Below the pieces are notes generated by a model, which searched no databases, was not told the origin of the DNA, and worked only from the letters and a program-made list of their open reading frames with translations. From the NCBI GenBank assembly GCA_914767715.1, contig OU612067.1, positions 15,505,001-15,569,000 of the forward strand: a stretch of DNA of 64,000 nt. Reading direction: 5' to 3'. This stretch comes from Membranipora membranacea. Taxonomy: Eukaryota > Bryozoa > Gymnolaemata > Cheilostomatida > Membraniporidae. The position numbers were made by a program, and so were the translations under genes. Numbering within the stretch: the stretch's first letter is position 1; each line of letters opens with the position of its first letter. This document shows, piece by piece, positions 10,924 to 23,499 of this stretch.

Positions 10924-13320
10924 AATTTTTTTACCGCCCCCTCCCAAAAAACGCCAAGTCAATACCTCTAGACATGCTGTCAAAGTTCACTGATAAATAT
11001 TAATAATCATGCACCGAAGACCCACAGCTCTATTATAAAGGATATAAAAATATAAACATGTATGTTTACATATCTGGAATGACTCCCATTGTTATTGAGT
11101 AATTAATTACTCCTCTCTTGAATGCAAGGCTGAGATTGTAAAGATTATCGATTCTTTCACTGCTTGGTTGAACTCCTTTGTAAATTACGACCCATGAGAA
11201 AACAAAGAGGAAAATGGGTGTGTCATTTAAATATTTTTGTATTTACTCACGCTAATATTGACAACTTACTTGCACCTTGAAACTATAAGCTCTTATTGGT
11301 CAAAATTCAATGGCACGTATGATTTCATTAGAAACTTATTGTGGAAATCTTTCGTTGGCACATACTTCACCAGGTCAATTATAAATCTTCAAGTGTTGCT
11401 TTAGTATATATATACGATCAAGATTAGTTATCACTAGATGGCAGTTTAGTCAAGTTGGTCCTGCAAGACGGTAGCAGAGCGCACAAATATTTCCCTCTAA
11501 ATCACAGCGCAGTTGTTTGTCCAGTGGGCCGTCTAAAGCCGTCAATTATTATCAGACAATAGAAAATTAGAGCTTTGGGATTTATTGAGACAACAGTAAT
11601 CTTGCCGCTGAACAATCTAGTGCTATTGTACTGGATCAATTTTACTACACTACAGAGTACTATTACTACTACCTAGTACTTAGCCTAGTAGGTGACTTTG
11701 CTACAGGCCTACCCAAAGGCTTGAACAGCGTAAGCCTGAAGCTTGTATCATACGAGTTCTGTTTGGATGTGACTGTTTATTAGCTTGTCCAAGCTACACC
11801 TATTCACTGATAAGATCAGCCGGATGACGCAGCAAGCACTTCTTGATAACAGTTTGAATTGTTCAGTAGTGCTTCATTGCATGAGTGTAAAGGATTGCCA
11901 GACATTATTCGTCACAGGCTACAAGTAAACATCACCAACTAGAGAAGGAAGACAAAAGCCGACAGGATATCAATACTACTAGCTACATCTCATGAGGATC
12001 AGAGACAAAATCAAATCGGCCTGACTGGATTAACTTGGCAGCGTTGTGTTTTTGCTGTCATTGAGGATATAGAGTCAACATCTAGATGTTCGAAGCTAGC
12101 AGGGACTGAAAGGTAAGACAAGCGTGTACATTTAGTTGGATTGTAAGCACTGATCATTGAGCAGTGAGTGGAGTGCTTGTCTATGGCTGTCAGGTTTTTG
12201 ACATTTGCCGACAAGTGGTGGGGAGGGCACGGGTTCGGAGTGAGAACGGATGTTTATCTGGAAATCCGTCCAAGCTTCTAACTATGTCTTACTGCCCAGT
12301 TGTCTTACATTGTTCCTATGTCGTTACAAGACTATGATGTCAGTGGTCTTCATTCCCATCACAGAGTGACAGATTGAGACCTTAATAACCATATCGATCA
12401 GATGATCACATTTAATGACTACGTTGTAATGTATTGCTAGTCTATGATACATACAAAATTACTGCCATGCTATCTGGCCATGTCATGCATTGAGGGTCAA
12501 TTAAGCGGACTGTGCCGCTACAGCTGATCATCGACATTCCATCCCGGCGGTCGCAATGATCGAAATAATCAAAATAAGGTAGAGCAAATAGGTTTTGATC
12601 AACATCTTGTATACTGAATTCTATACAAACTCCGTTTTTTGAAGATGGCAATAACTGTGTTCCTTTTTGAATCTTGCCTACCTTACCTCAGGACTTATCA
12701 TGCCTCCTACTTGATCAGCATCGCGTGTTATAGGCTATTCAATAAGAAAAAAATAACTAAAAATAGTTTTGTCACAAGTTTTCTGATCTTTGCAATTTCC
12801 CACCAAAGCTCGCTCAGGAATATTATCATTTCAGCAACACTGCAGGGTTGTTTTAGATAACGATCGAGAATCGAGAGACCAGCCCAATATTTGGCCAGTG
12901 GCCAGAGAGTTACAATGAAGGCCCAATTTCTAAATTTCCGTTGGCTATGTTTCTATTAATAGGTACATAATTGCAGCTTGTGGAGACAGAAATAGAGTCA
13001 CTGGCAGCCTTTGGGCTTCTGCTAATCTATATCCATCTAGCGTTGCCAAAACATGAGCAAAGTTCGGTCTGTAGCTGACACCCCTCCCCCATCACGTCCA
13101 AACGTCCTAGTCCTGCATGGCAAGGCTCTGTGCAATTATTCTAGTGATAATCCAAACTGCAAATATCCCTTGAAATGAAATGACCTTCTCCTTCAAATAT
13201 GAAAATCTGTTATTGTATTAATCTGACACGAAATGATTGAAATGAGATCCTAATCTCTAAGCGAGATTGTGTGAATTATTGAAGACATTAAGTTCAAATT
13301 TCAGGGTACTCATTATTACT

Positions 13321-13366
13321 TAGTCTGAGCACCCCAGACTCTTGCCCCCCCCCCAAAGACACCCTC
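13321..13366 (+). repeat. Dispersed C-rich repeat, family B, copy 1
   Basis: It begins tagtctgagcaccccagact and runs into a poly-C tract. The same head occurs at 42,851 on the same strand and in reverse complement at 18,007-18,060, so this is a dispersed repeat and not a local low-complexity tract. Confidence 0.6.
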
Positions 13367-14089
13367 TGTGGTTCCTTATTCAACTTCGATGGTATCAACA
13401 ATGACAAAGATCAGGGGGCTGTTCAACCAAAAACCAATTATAACAAATGTGATAGCCTTATCACGCGGCCATGGGTTTCGGTTTTTTGGTGGCTGCGCGA
13501 CAAAGCTATATATATCTGTCTTCAAACTGTCCCCCCCTGTTTGTCAGCCCCTCCTACTGAACTAAAGACAATCTAGGACCTTTGACCGTAGTGATAACAG
13601 CCTGCCCATCATATTACCGAACTTGGACTGATACCTTTGTAGCTTCTAAGTTTTGAGTTTCATAAAATTAGCAAAGCTAATCAAACTTTTTGACATAAAA
13701 CTGAAATTAGAATCGTAACCCCCTTTCTAGAGGAAATATCAGGCTTTCCCCTGATTTAGATTTTCAAAGTCCCAATACATTAATTTCAATCACACTACTA
13801 AGTTTAGGCTAATTGTAACTGGATCGTTACTAATAGAAGGTGGCACATGGTTTATGCGCTGAGTGCAATTTCCTGATTTTGAATCCCACTGCAGTCAATT
13901 GACTAACTAACCCCCAGAACTCTACACCAACCTGTCTAAAATCTGAGAGCAGTATGGCGCAGATAGTGTAACCTCAACCAACCTCTAGACAACCACTTTT
14001 TCATCTCCCAATATTCGGGATGTGGGGAGTAATTTGTCCTTGTGATACATTATAATCAGTATTTTGTAATATTTATACTTTGGTTGCAG

Positions 14090-17000
14090 ATGTCACAGAA
14101 AGTGGCTGTCGGTCATTCTGTAGCTTCAGGACCTGGAGCGGGTGGAGGTAGCAGCGGCTATAGCACAGATCCTCATGACTTGGATGATATTATTGAGAGG
14201 CTACACATAGGCACCCTCAAACGAGAAAAACTCAGGGTAATGTTACATACATTATTGATGATGAAACATGGCCATGTCTTGGTGATGAATTCTGAGGCTA
14301 TGGGTCTTTGAAATTGTGTAAACATAACCCTGTGAAGGTAAAAACCTCTGCCAAAACATTGGCAATCTGAGTTCGGGATTGATAGATGTTTTGCTAGAAC
14401 AAATTTTAAGGGATATTAACTTTTTTTCAAAATGTCCTATGAATACCTTATATATACCCGTTGATATTAGGCAATTAGTCCTTGGGGAGATGGGTGGGAA
14501 TACTTTCTTGATTTTCAAAATGTAATTGATCTGTAACGTGTTACGCAAATCTGAAATTCCCTACCTATTTGACGACCACCCAGGAGAGGCAATCCAGTGA
14601 GCAAACAAAACTGAGAAAAGGTGGATGGTTAGTATATAATTCTCTGTCTGGAAAAGTCTTTTTTCTTATTATGCAGATACGATCATTCCGTGACGTTGGA
14701 TTTACCCATGAAACTAACCCGTAACAAATCCCGATGCAATAATTGTGCAGTAGATTATCCCTAACTGAACGCCAACAGCATAATCAATTTATTGTCTAAT
14801 AAGATCTAAGCATACACCTTCACTACGCCACCGTGGGATTGTCATGAGAGGGATAAATATCAAATGGCGTCTTATCATACCTATCAAGGCAATTCACACG
14901 GACGTCGACTAAAACTTGGCTGATGTGTATATACATTTTGAAGAGAAACCGTGTTCAGAGACCAGAATGAAATGTTAAACCAATTTCTCCTAGTCCAGTT
15001 GCAGCCCCCTCCTATCTTATCACTGCCATTTACAAAGTTGGGTGAATAGGGTCTGACAGTTTTCTGATCGCAATTGTAATAATTTTATTATACCTCACAC
15101 TAAGTTGCGCAATAGGCGGCGAATCGCCAAAACGCTGCCGGCAAAATGGAAAGTGACAAAAAAATCACAGAGAGTAAGGATATATTTTTGGAAAAGACTA
15201 GTTTAGTTTTATATATATCCGATATTACCATGTGATAATGAAAATGGACCACAGGGTGCCCTTGGTAGAAATGGTACTAAAAATCTTTCAGCTTACATAA
15301 AAGTTGTTGTCACGTTATGACATAAAAGAAATTAAAGAAGCTGTGACGTCTCTTTTCAGTGCGACATCGATTTGGTCTAAAGTTGCTGACAGTGCGAGAG
15401 ATGTTCATGTGGAGTCGATTTAAATAATTCTAAAATGTTAACCTGATATTCCACTGTCTGCACCTGAAACTAGCAGACAAACAGTAGCAATAAGAGACTA
15501 GCAGTAATAAGAGATTGGCTAGGTTATCTTATCTTAGCCTTACTGAGCTATTTCTCAAGTTAACAATTGAATGTTGTCTATCCTTAATCCCGTTATATAA
15601 TATTTCCCCAGGCGGACATATTATTTATTTGGTTTTCATAAAGGGAATTTTGCACTGTCAAAAGATATTGGTATTTTGGGAGGGTCAGTTACTGTATAGA
15701 ATGTACTCAAGCGCACTAGGGTGGTCACTAATATTTCAATGAGAGGTGTGGTAGGCTCGACATTCCCTAGTGTATTGTTACTGTTATATCCTACGCCAGG
15801 CCCGTAGTTCTAGGGGAGACAGGGACGTAGAGACACCCCTAGAATGCTCAATAGCGTGGCCTAAAAATGCTATAATTGAATATTCCCTGTCAGAATCAAC
15901 TCATTTCGTACTTTGGTTTGCTATATATAACATTATAACACTTACGAGGCTGAGGACTCGGGATTCAGGAGGAACTTACAATACCCACCCTGATGTTACT
16001 TCACACCCTCAAGAATTTTTGCCTCCCCTACCATTTTTCCGAGATTACGGCCCTGTAAGCTGAACATGCCTAGAGATTAGAACATACGACTACTAAATAT
16101 TTTGACAATAAGGTAATTATTGTGGCAGCCATCGGAGCTTCAAAACGACAACAAATTGACACAGCAGCTAGCGTGGAAAATTGACCAATTTAATCATTTA
16201 AAACCTGTGATGTCATTTTCAAGCTCAACTGCTGCCACCATAATATCACACGTTTTAAATGGTCAAATTGATCAATTTTTGCACTCTCTTCAGTCTCCAG
16301 TGAACCAATGCAGTTAATTGTTCATACATATGCGTTTTTTCTTTTCAACATTTATCTATTATATTGATGTTACACGTCTGACCAATTTTCTGTTCAGCAG
16401 ACTGGAGAAACTGATCAATTAAACTCGGGGGGGGGGGGGGGAGGTAGATATGATCAATTGAACGCGGTCAGTCAAAGTTAACCGAGATTAGGACTAGGTT
16501 TTTGTTATGAAATGGGTAGTATGATTTTCACCCTGTACGCTTGCGAGTTAGTCCTTTATCTAGCAAGGATGTATTTAGTCATAAGATTAAGGCTGTATTT
16601 TGCATTCTGTACTCTCTGCTTTTGCTTTATTGCGCAACAAGCAAAATATTCAGAGTAATAAAAGCTCCATTAAATTAATCAATCAATTCACAAAAAAACA
16701 TGTCGCATTGTTGAATTTGAAGAGTGGGCAGTCACAGTATCACAGAGTAAGATATCCTTACCCTGTGATAGGGAAGGGTAAAAGAACAGTGACTGTTACA
16801 CATATGCATGTGAAAGATGGTGTACTAAGTATGACTTTGGCTAGACCATATCCGTTAAATTTTCATGAATGAACAGTGTTATACAGTGCTATCAAGAACG
16901 ATTAATCAAGTTGTGTACTGCTGGGAAGGTCGCACTACAATACCTATTGTCTCTGTGGAAACTAATTGTTTGATCAGAGACAGGCGTGTGCAGTTCAAAC

Positions 17001-20000
17001 AACTTCAGCATGTTGAGCCATCAGCTCAATATAGGGTTAGGAAGCTTAAGCAAACAATATAGAGATCACTCATTATCAATCTGTTGAGCCCTATAATTTT
17101 GATTTAAGATTCACACCTAATAGTGCCTTTGGATGTTGTAGCAATCTGCTTGAAAAATGGGAGGAGGGGGTCGGGAGTGATTCTTTTTCAGCACAGAAAT
17201 ACTTTTTTGTATAGATTATATAGTCAAATCTATTTGTTATCTTCGGTCAACTGATATTACAAAAAATCTTTGATATATGTTAACAATTATTCTCACTGAT
17301 GAAATCTTAGAACCTTAGTCACCTATCCTAGTAGTTGCGATAGAGACTTTTCATTGGGATCTCCAAATACATTCCTTTAATGATCGAAGATCACATCTCT
17401 TGTATAGCTTTTAACTTTAGGGTGCGGCTGATATAGCATTTGAAAACATTGATACACTCTAGCATGCGGTACGCCCAGCTTTAAAAAGCCCCTGAGGAAA
17501 AATGTGCTCAGATGCACGCAACACATTGAATAAATTCAATAGATACATATAATGTGAATATTAAATATTACTTCTAATTTCTGAGCAAGGTGTGTGACCT
17601 ACCAAACAATAGTCTATAGAGATATATAGTCGAAGCTAGTGGATTCAATTGGGATAAATAAAGGGTGTCTGCTTATTGTTAACTGAATGATATTATATTC
17701 ATAAGCAGTTTTTAAATCTCAAGCAAATCTTTACCCATCTGATCTGGCCATGTTGTGAAACATTACCTTGCTTCCAAAAAAGTTTCCAAATCTTTAGAAA
17801 ATTCTATCAAGCTATCTATCTGCAACACTCAGTCAATATATACATTCTATTGTTATAAAATTTTGTTATAAAGTTGATCATCCTTAGCTTCTACGAAGTC
17901 TCACAGCCTGTGTTTCCCTATAAAGTCATATCCCTCATTTAGTTTACTAAAGTTATTTGATGAAGATCATTGAATAACCTACTTAAAGTGTGATTACGAA
18001 AACATAGGTCTGGGGGGGCCGTCGGACAGGGGCAAAGTCTGGGGGGCTCAGACTAGTCTGGTTAGTGACCATAAAATTAGCTGATGATAGCCCTGGCCGG
18101 TGGGGGTGGACAGAGGGGACGGGGGGGGGGGGGGGCTCAGAAACCCTCCTAGTATCAATGGAGCCTGGAACACCCCTAGACATTCCCTAAATACTTAGGA
18201 AAGTGAGTTTAGCGTCTGTGAATGGCTGTAGAAATATCCATGGTAATTTTCAGCCACAGCCATTCTTTGAGCTTTTGCAGGAGGCTCTGTTGCCTAATGA
18301 ACTGGTTGTGGAAACATAAGCCAGACATTTAGACTAACCTTTTGTTTTGTTCTTTTTTAAAGGCTCGTCGGTCGATTCTTGTTGATGAAGACACACCTCC
18401 CCTAACACAGCATGAAGCAGAGGAGTTAGCCAGGAGTGAGACTTACTCAATCACTTCTGAGGAGAGCTATAATGACAGGAAGACTGTCAGACGGAAAACA
18501 AGTGGGTCTAGTCGCGACAGCGGTGCGAGCAGTTTAGGTAAATTAGGTTGTTGTGAGGTGGTGTGCTGTCCACGTTCTGCTTGTTGTGATGTTGCACACT
18601 CCTGCATTTATCTTAACTGCACTCTGACACAATTCAATGCTTTAGGTTGCTGCTTTTACCTAGCTTTGTCTCGCAGCTACCCAAAAAAGTAGCTGCTTGA
18701 CAAGGCTAGCTTTTACCTGTCTTGGGTTTGCATTAGCACTTTGATTGTAAGCGCAAGGATTGGTTCTTCTCAAACAAACCCCTTAACATTGTAGGGGTAT
18801 CGAGTTCTCTGTTCATGGTTAGTTGAGTTGGTATACATTCTTGCTGTACCAAAAGCAGTCTACCAGTGTCCGTTATATAAGTGATGGGCTTGATGGGACC
18901 TTGTCTACTTGGGCCCAGTAGTCATAGCTATAGCCCGTACATCTGAATAAAAAAAATTGGTCCATCCCCAAGTACTGTCCATCCCTCAATTTACATTATA
19001 CTTTTGAGCCAACAATCTCTTACCAACAGGCTACAAGAAATAGGATCGATTATACGTCATAACACAGTTACAAAATCATAAATGTTGACCCATCATTATT
19101 CCATTGTAAACTGCTGGTGGGCGAAGGGGGGAGATGATAATCATAACTGAAACTGTATAGTAATGTAACACGGAATTACTTGATTGGTGAGAGCTTGAAT
19201 GCACTTGGAGACACTTGTGTTGGTTTTGTCGTGTCATCATAGTCTAGGCAATGAAATTGAAGTTTGATATCAGAGAAATTTACGTCAAGTACCCACTAAA
19301 CTGTGATTATGTAAATCTTGTCTCAAATCTATCATATGAGAACATTAGCATGAGTAAACTGTTGTGTATGACCAAATACTTAGGGGTCCTATATCAAAAC
19401 ATCTCAGGTTGAAATACCCTTAGATGCATGTTAAGGTAGCCAGGGTGCGAGCCCAAGGTTGCATAATATACTCCTACTGTCAAGTGTTGAAAATCAAACA
19501 GGGTTTAGAACTTTGACTCTGCTGGGAGTTGTCCTGAAATGGTGCTTGTTGACATGCTTGCTTTGAGCGAAATGAATAGATCAAGTGCATTGACACCATT
19601 TTCCGCATGCAGGGTGGCAGTTGGTAGAAAAAATTAGCAAGTAAATCATTGAATTTTATGAGTGAAACTGCTTAACCCAATACTCTTAAATTTTTTCTCT
19701 AGGTACAGACCCGAGCCCAAAACCTCAAAGACAAAAGACATCTAAACCTAAAAAAGTGACAAAAGAACAAGAGGTCCAAACCTCAATAGGTAAAACATTC
19801 AACTACAACCAGCTATCAGATGTATACGCAGCAGAAGAAGGTGTATTATCTCACGGAAAAGACTCTGAAAAGTCCCAACACAAAAGTGGTGGAGGCTCAA
19901 GACTCTCTAAAATCTTTGCTGGAAAATCCATAAAACATAAACACACCGATGACAATCACAATAACGTATCCAGCGGGGGTGAAGTGCTGAACCTCCCACA

Positions 20001-20490
20001 AACATTTCTTGTGAAATACATGGGCAGCAAGCCAGCTAGAGGATACGGTGGTGCTAGATACATTCAAACCCCTGTCGAGGAAGTAGTGAATGCTGTGAAC
20101 GACATGCCTAAAGGAACAGATTTGCCATTAGTCAAGCTGGAAGTCACAATAGACGGACTCAACATGACTCCTCACAAACGTAACAGAGTCAAATCATACG
20201 AGGCAGTGACGATACCTATCCAGTATATCTCCTACGGAGCACAAGATCAAAACTATCCCCGTATATTCTGCTTCATAATGGTTAGAGAAATGTCAGCAAG
20301 ATCTAAGAGGCTAGACTGTCACGTCTACGCGTGTGACTCGTCTAAAAGTGCCAGAAAGGCAGCGGCGTGTCTGGCGCTGACTTTTCATGTTTATCAGGAG
20401 AAGATGGAAGGCAAACCAGCTCAATTCACAACGCCAGTCAGCCCAACAGAGTATGACGATGATGACACAAAGTCATCTTATGATGTGTGA
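14090..20490 (+). CDS. PTB/PID-domain adaptor-like protein (three coding exons)
   Basis: Coding exons are 14,090-14,236, 18,363-18,537 and 19,703-20,490, giving 369 residues; phases (0, then 1) match across both introns. The ATG abuts a 3' splice site (ttggttgcag), so an untranslated leader exon lies upstream. Residues 1-107 are low-complexity, with a Gly/Ser stretch, a DLDDIIERLHIG helix and a basic/serine segment near KTVRRKTSGSSRDSG. Residues about 205-340 fold like a phosphotyrosine-binding domain: the first strand TFLVKYMGS, a central LPLVKLEVTIDGL, IQYISYGAQD, then RIFCFIMVRE and a final helix ending ALTFHVYQEK. The tail is acidic (YDDDDTKSS). It resembles the FAM43/PID_2 group of PTB proteins, but I cannot assign an orthologue. 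A cytoplasmic adaptor role is inferred from the domain. The 4.1-kb first intron shows no further exon. Confidence 0.9.
16121..16279. repeat. Imperfect long inverted repeat in intron 1 of the PTB gene
   Basis: The arms at about 16,177-16,216 and 16,240-16,279 share TTGACCAATTTAATCATTTA-like sequence in inverse orientation, with an outer pair TGTGGCAGC / GCTGCCAC. This is probably a decayed MITE; no target duplication was found. Confidence 0.5.
18003..18062 (-). repeat. Dispersed C/G-rich repeat, family B, copy 2 (inverted)
   Basis: On the minus strand it reads agtctgagccccccagact followed by TTGCCCC, matching the copies at 13,321 and 42,851. It lies in intron 1 of the PTB gene. A G-tract and a second partial unit follow at 18,090-18,140. 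Confidence 0.6.
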
Positions 20491-21052
20491 CAGCGAGTCA
20501 AATATTAGTCTTCCAAGTGCAGACAACTACACATTATGGTTATGTAATAGCAGGGAGTTTGGGACTCCCTGGGAATAGAAGGGATAGCCATCAGGCAACA
20601 ACAGGACCTCTCAGGATATCAACATTATGCAAACTTGGGACATGCATTCATGCATGACACAGAATTCAAAATTTTCCCATTCTTCCACAATATATCCTCC
20701 AATTTACGCCTGCACATGTGCATTCCCCTGGAAATTGTAGTTAAGGTGTCGAGGATTAGCACCTAACCTATCTGTGATAAAACTAGTACAGTAGACACCT
20801 TTAGTTTTGAAGCCATTATTTTTTATACTGTGATTGCTAATCCCCTTACTAAAATGGTCCCCAATTATTTTAGTAACTTCGACCTGATAAAATTTAACAA
20901 GCCACTGTGATGTAAAGCCATTTTTAAGTTCTAATTTTAATTTTATAAATTTATGTATATCCACAGCCTGTGAGTATTAGTGTACGATGTGCAATCTGCC
21001 CTGTTTATAAATTTGAGTTGTCTGTAATCTGTAAAAAAATTGCTCAGGGTGT

Positions 21053-21168
21053 GACCAGAGACCCTAGACCAAGTTTGATCCAGTTTGCCTGTATTCGGAG
21101 TTGCCCCCCCTCAACTAATCCCAGCGTGACCTGTGGAAGGGGCATAAACCGGAATTCGGGCAATCCAC
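21053..21168. repeat. Foldback repeat family A, copy 1
   Basis: The left arm contains GTTTGATCCAGTTTGCCTG followed by TATTCGGAGTTGCCCC. The right arm, GGGGCATAAACCGGAATTC then GGGCAATCC, is its approximate reverse complement. Related copies occur at 22,785, 25,643 and 54,435. Confidence 0.6.
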
Positions 21169-22784
21169 GTAATCCAACTTTTCCCTGCTAGTATATACTT
21201 ACTAACATTCCAGACATTTTAACTATTTTTTCTATTAATAACAACACATGCAACTCTGATGAATTTTTTTCGAAGTGGAGTTGGTTTTAAAGTTTATTTG
21301 CTCAGCTATTTTTTTATATTTGTAAGAATTTTATTACAAAAGTAACCATAAAGTGTTCTATTTCATAAACATACCTACAAATATCAGTAATTAAAACTTA
21401 ATGGCAGCGATCAGCTACTTGACATTCTATGGAGAGATATCTGATTATTTAATGTAACTGGTTAACAGTACGTGGGCCTACCTAATTATGGAGATCAAAT
21501 TACTGGGTCAATGATTGTTAGCTCATACGCATGCAAGATTTCACGGCTACAGAACCAAAACTAAGGATCTCACAAAATTAAGGTTGAATGTTATGAGCGG
21601 GTTGTCCTAGTTCTTGGTTGGATATCCTTCGGCCTGAGCTGTACTATTTCATTTAATTTTATGGCGGTATCAGATTTGATCTCAACACAGTGCTTAGGCT
21701 CCTAGTGATGAAACAGATGTAAATATTTATACTGCCTGTGAGGCGTGGACCTTTAGTACCCATAGGCTTATTCAGACAGGACTTGGGTATGCTGAGACAA
21801 GGTACAAGGAACATATACCGATGCCCGGTACCGGTGGCTGGAGTTATAATTCAGAAAATATACGCTTCAATTAAATTTAGCAGAGCAGACTCAAACTCTA
21901 TTGCATTACCTGCTGCGAGCCGTATAAAAAGAACACAGATATTCAGAGGGTGAATAGAGATTGAAAGGACTTATTATTTCATCCAATAACAGAGAAAGCT
22001 GAGCGAATGATATGATATATCTTATACAAGTACTGTTCATCTTTCACATTACATGATCGAATCCAAAATGAATTTGAAGAAAAACATTGCGTACAAATTG
22101 ATTCAAAAATAGTGCAAAAACTTTTTCACAAGAATGACAAAAGCATGAATACATTCTAATTTTGTCCAAAGTACACAAGAATTAAAGATCTAATCTACAC
22201 AACGTTGGAATGGGAGATTTCTGCAAAAATATAGAGAACTAAAGAGCAAGATCAACAATTATGAGGGCATAATTCCTAGAAAAAACATTTATGATGATGC
22301 CAAGTTATCTTATTATTTAATTGAAATAAATAAGTCAACAACATTTTCAAGATGCAACCCAACATGGAATTAAGGTGGAGGTCAAGGTCAACCAAATTCA
22401 TAATTTATAAGTACTGTCAAGGTCTTGTGAATTCTATAAATTACAAAACAGGATAAATCATAAAAAATATCTGCATCAAAATATGAAATTCAATGAAAGA
22501 CATTGTAGTATCTTTTTAGTATAGTTTTATGACTGTGCCAACTTGGGAATTTTATACATTGTTTTGTCTGAAAAAAACTGACCTTTGGATCAAATTAGTG
22601 AAAAATGAGATTGAGAAGTGGTAGTTGTGGCAAACACTCCATCACCATCCACCAGTAAATGATTAATAAATTCCTACATTGAGTGGTGATGCAAAACACA
22701 GTTTGACTTTTGTGCAGATTTTTGTTCTTGTTTTGGATATCTGTATAATACTAGAGGAGTAAGGTTTTTTGCAAAGAGTTAGAG

Positions 22785-22912
22785 GGACCTCAGATCAAGT
22801 TTGATCCAGTTTTTCTGCATTTGGGTTTGCTTCCTTCCACTAATAAGCTGGGCTAATCAGTAAATGGGGCAGCGATTCCGAAAGCAAGCAAACTTGATGA
22901 AACTTGGGTCTA
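22785..22912. repeat. Foldback repeat family A, copy 2, with terminal inverted repeats
   Basis: The ends AGATCAAGTTTGATCCAGTTT-like and AAACTTGATGAAACTTGGGTCT-like are inverted copies of each other, and the middle carries the family's TTTGGGTTTGCTTCC block. Gene-free; it resembles a small MITE. Confidence 0.6.
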
Positions 22913-23499
22913 GAAGTGGCGAGGAGGGTGGGATACACCCCCCTCCCTGCTAGAGGGAACTTCTTGGATTGAGCAGCAGTAAAGGTACATGATGGAATGT
23001 CATTACAATCTTATCTGAGTACACTAATTTGTTCCTAAAAAAAAGTCAGCAGGAGGCAATTATTTCTTTTAAAAAATTTACAGTTAAACCTAAATTGTTT
23101 GGACAAATATTTTTTGAAAAATTCTGAGATGCTACGATTTTTCAAGACTGTTGACTGGTTTTCACTCTAGATGATTTAAGATTCAGTTCCATGAGTAAAA
23201 GAGTTATTGTCTAAACAGTGATGTTTCAAAAGCTTATTGGCGGTCAAGAATGATATCGGTCTGAGATAATTTCAAAACAAAGAACTTGAATTCCTAGAAT
23301 TTCAATTGCCTAAAATTTATTAAATATGGAGAATACCTAGATAATTTCAATACATAGAAAAGACTTAGGAAATTTCAATATTTCCTAGATTACAATGAAA
23401 GGCATGCTCAGTTAAAGACAACCGTGTCATTACCATATGCAGGTTGTTGATATACGCTTTGTTTAGAAAACAAATTGACTAGTTCGGGACAAACAACCA

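Larger units (their letters stand above)
9914..14089. other. Intergenic DNA upstream of the PTB gene
   Basis: No gene is supported. The stretch holds a (TA)n palindrome near 10,206-10,240, an hAT-like MITE at 10,706-10,786, a perfect 22-base palindrome at 10,902-10,923, a C-rich dispersed repeat at 13,321 and a tRNA-like relic at 13,840-13,893. Leader exons and the promoter of the PTB gene should be in its right part, because that gene's ATG directly follows a 3' splice site; I could not locate them. Confidence 0.45.
20491..23499. other. Intergenic DNA between the PTB and ELOVL genes
   Basis: No coding region is supported. It contains two copies of foldback repeat family A (21,053-21,168 and 22,785-22,912) in otherwise AT-rich sequence. 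On the minus strand an AATAAA at 23,316-23,321, about 180 bases past the ELOVL stop, is a likely polyadenylation signal. Confidence 0.5.

Noticed and set aside
12442-12651. Minus-strand frame with protein-like composition
   Set aside because: No homologue, no convincing splice sites and no neighbouring exons.
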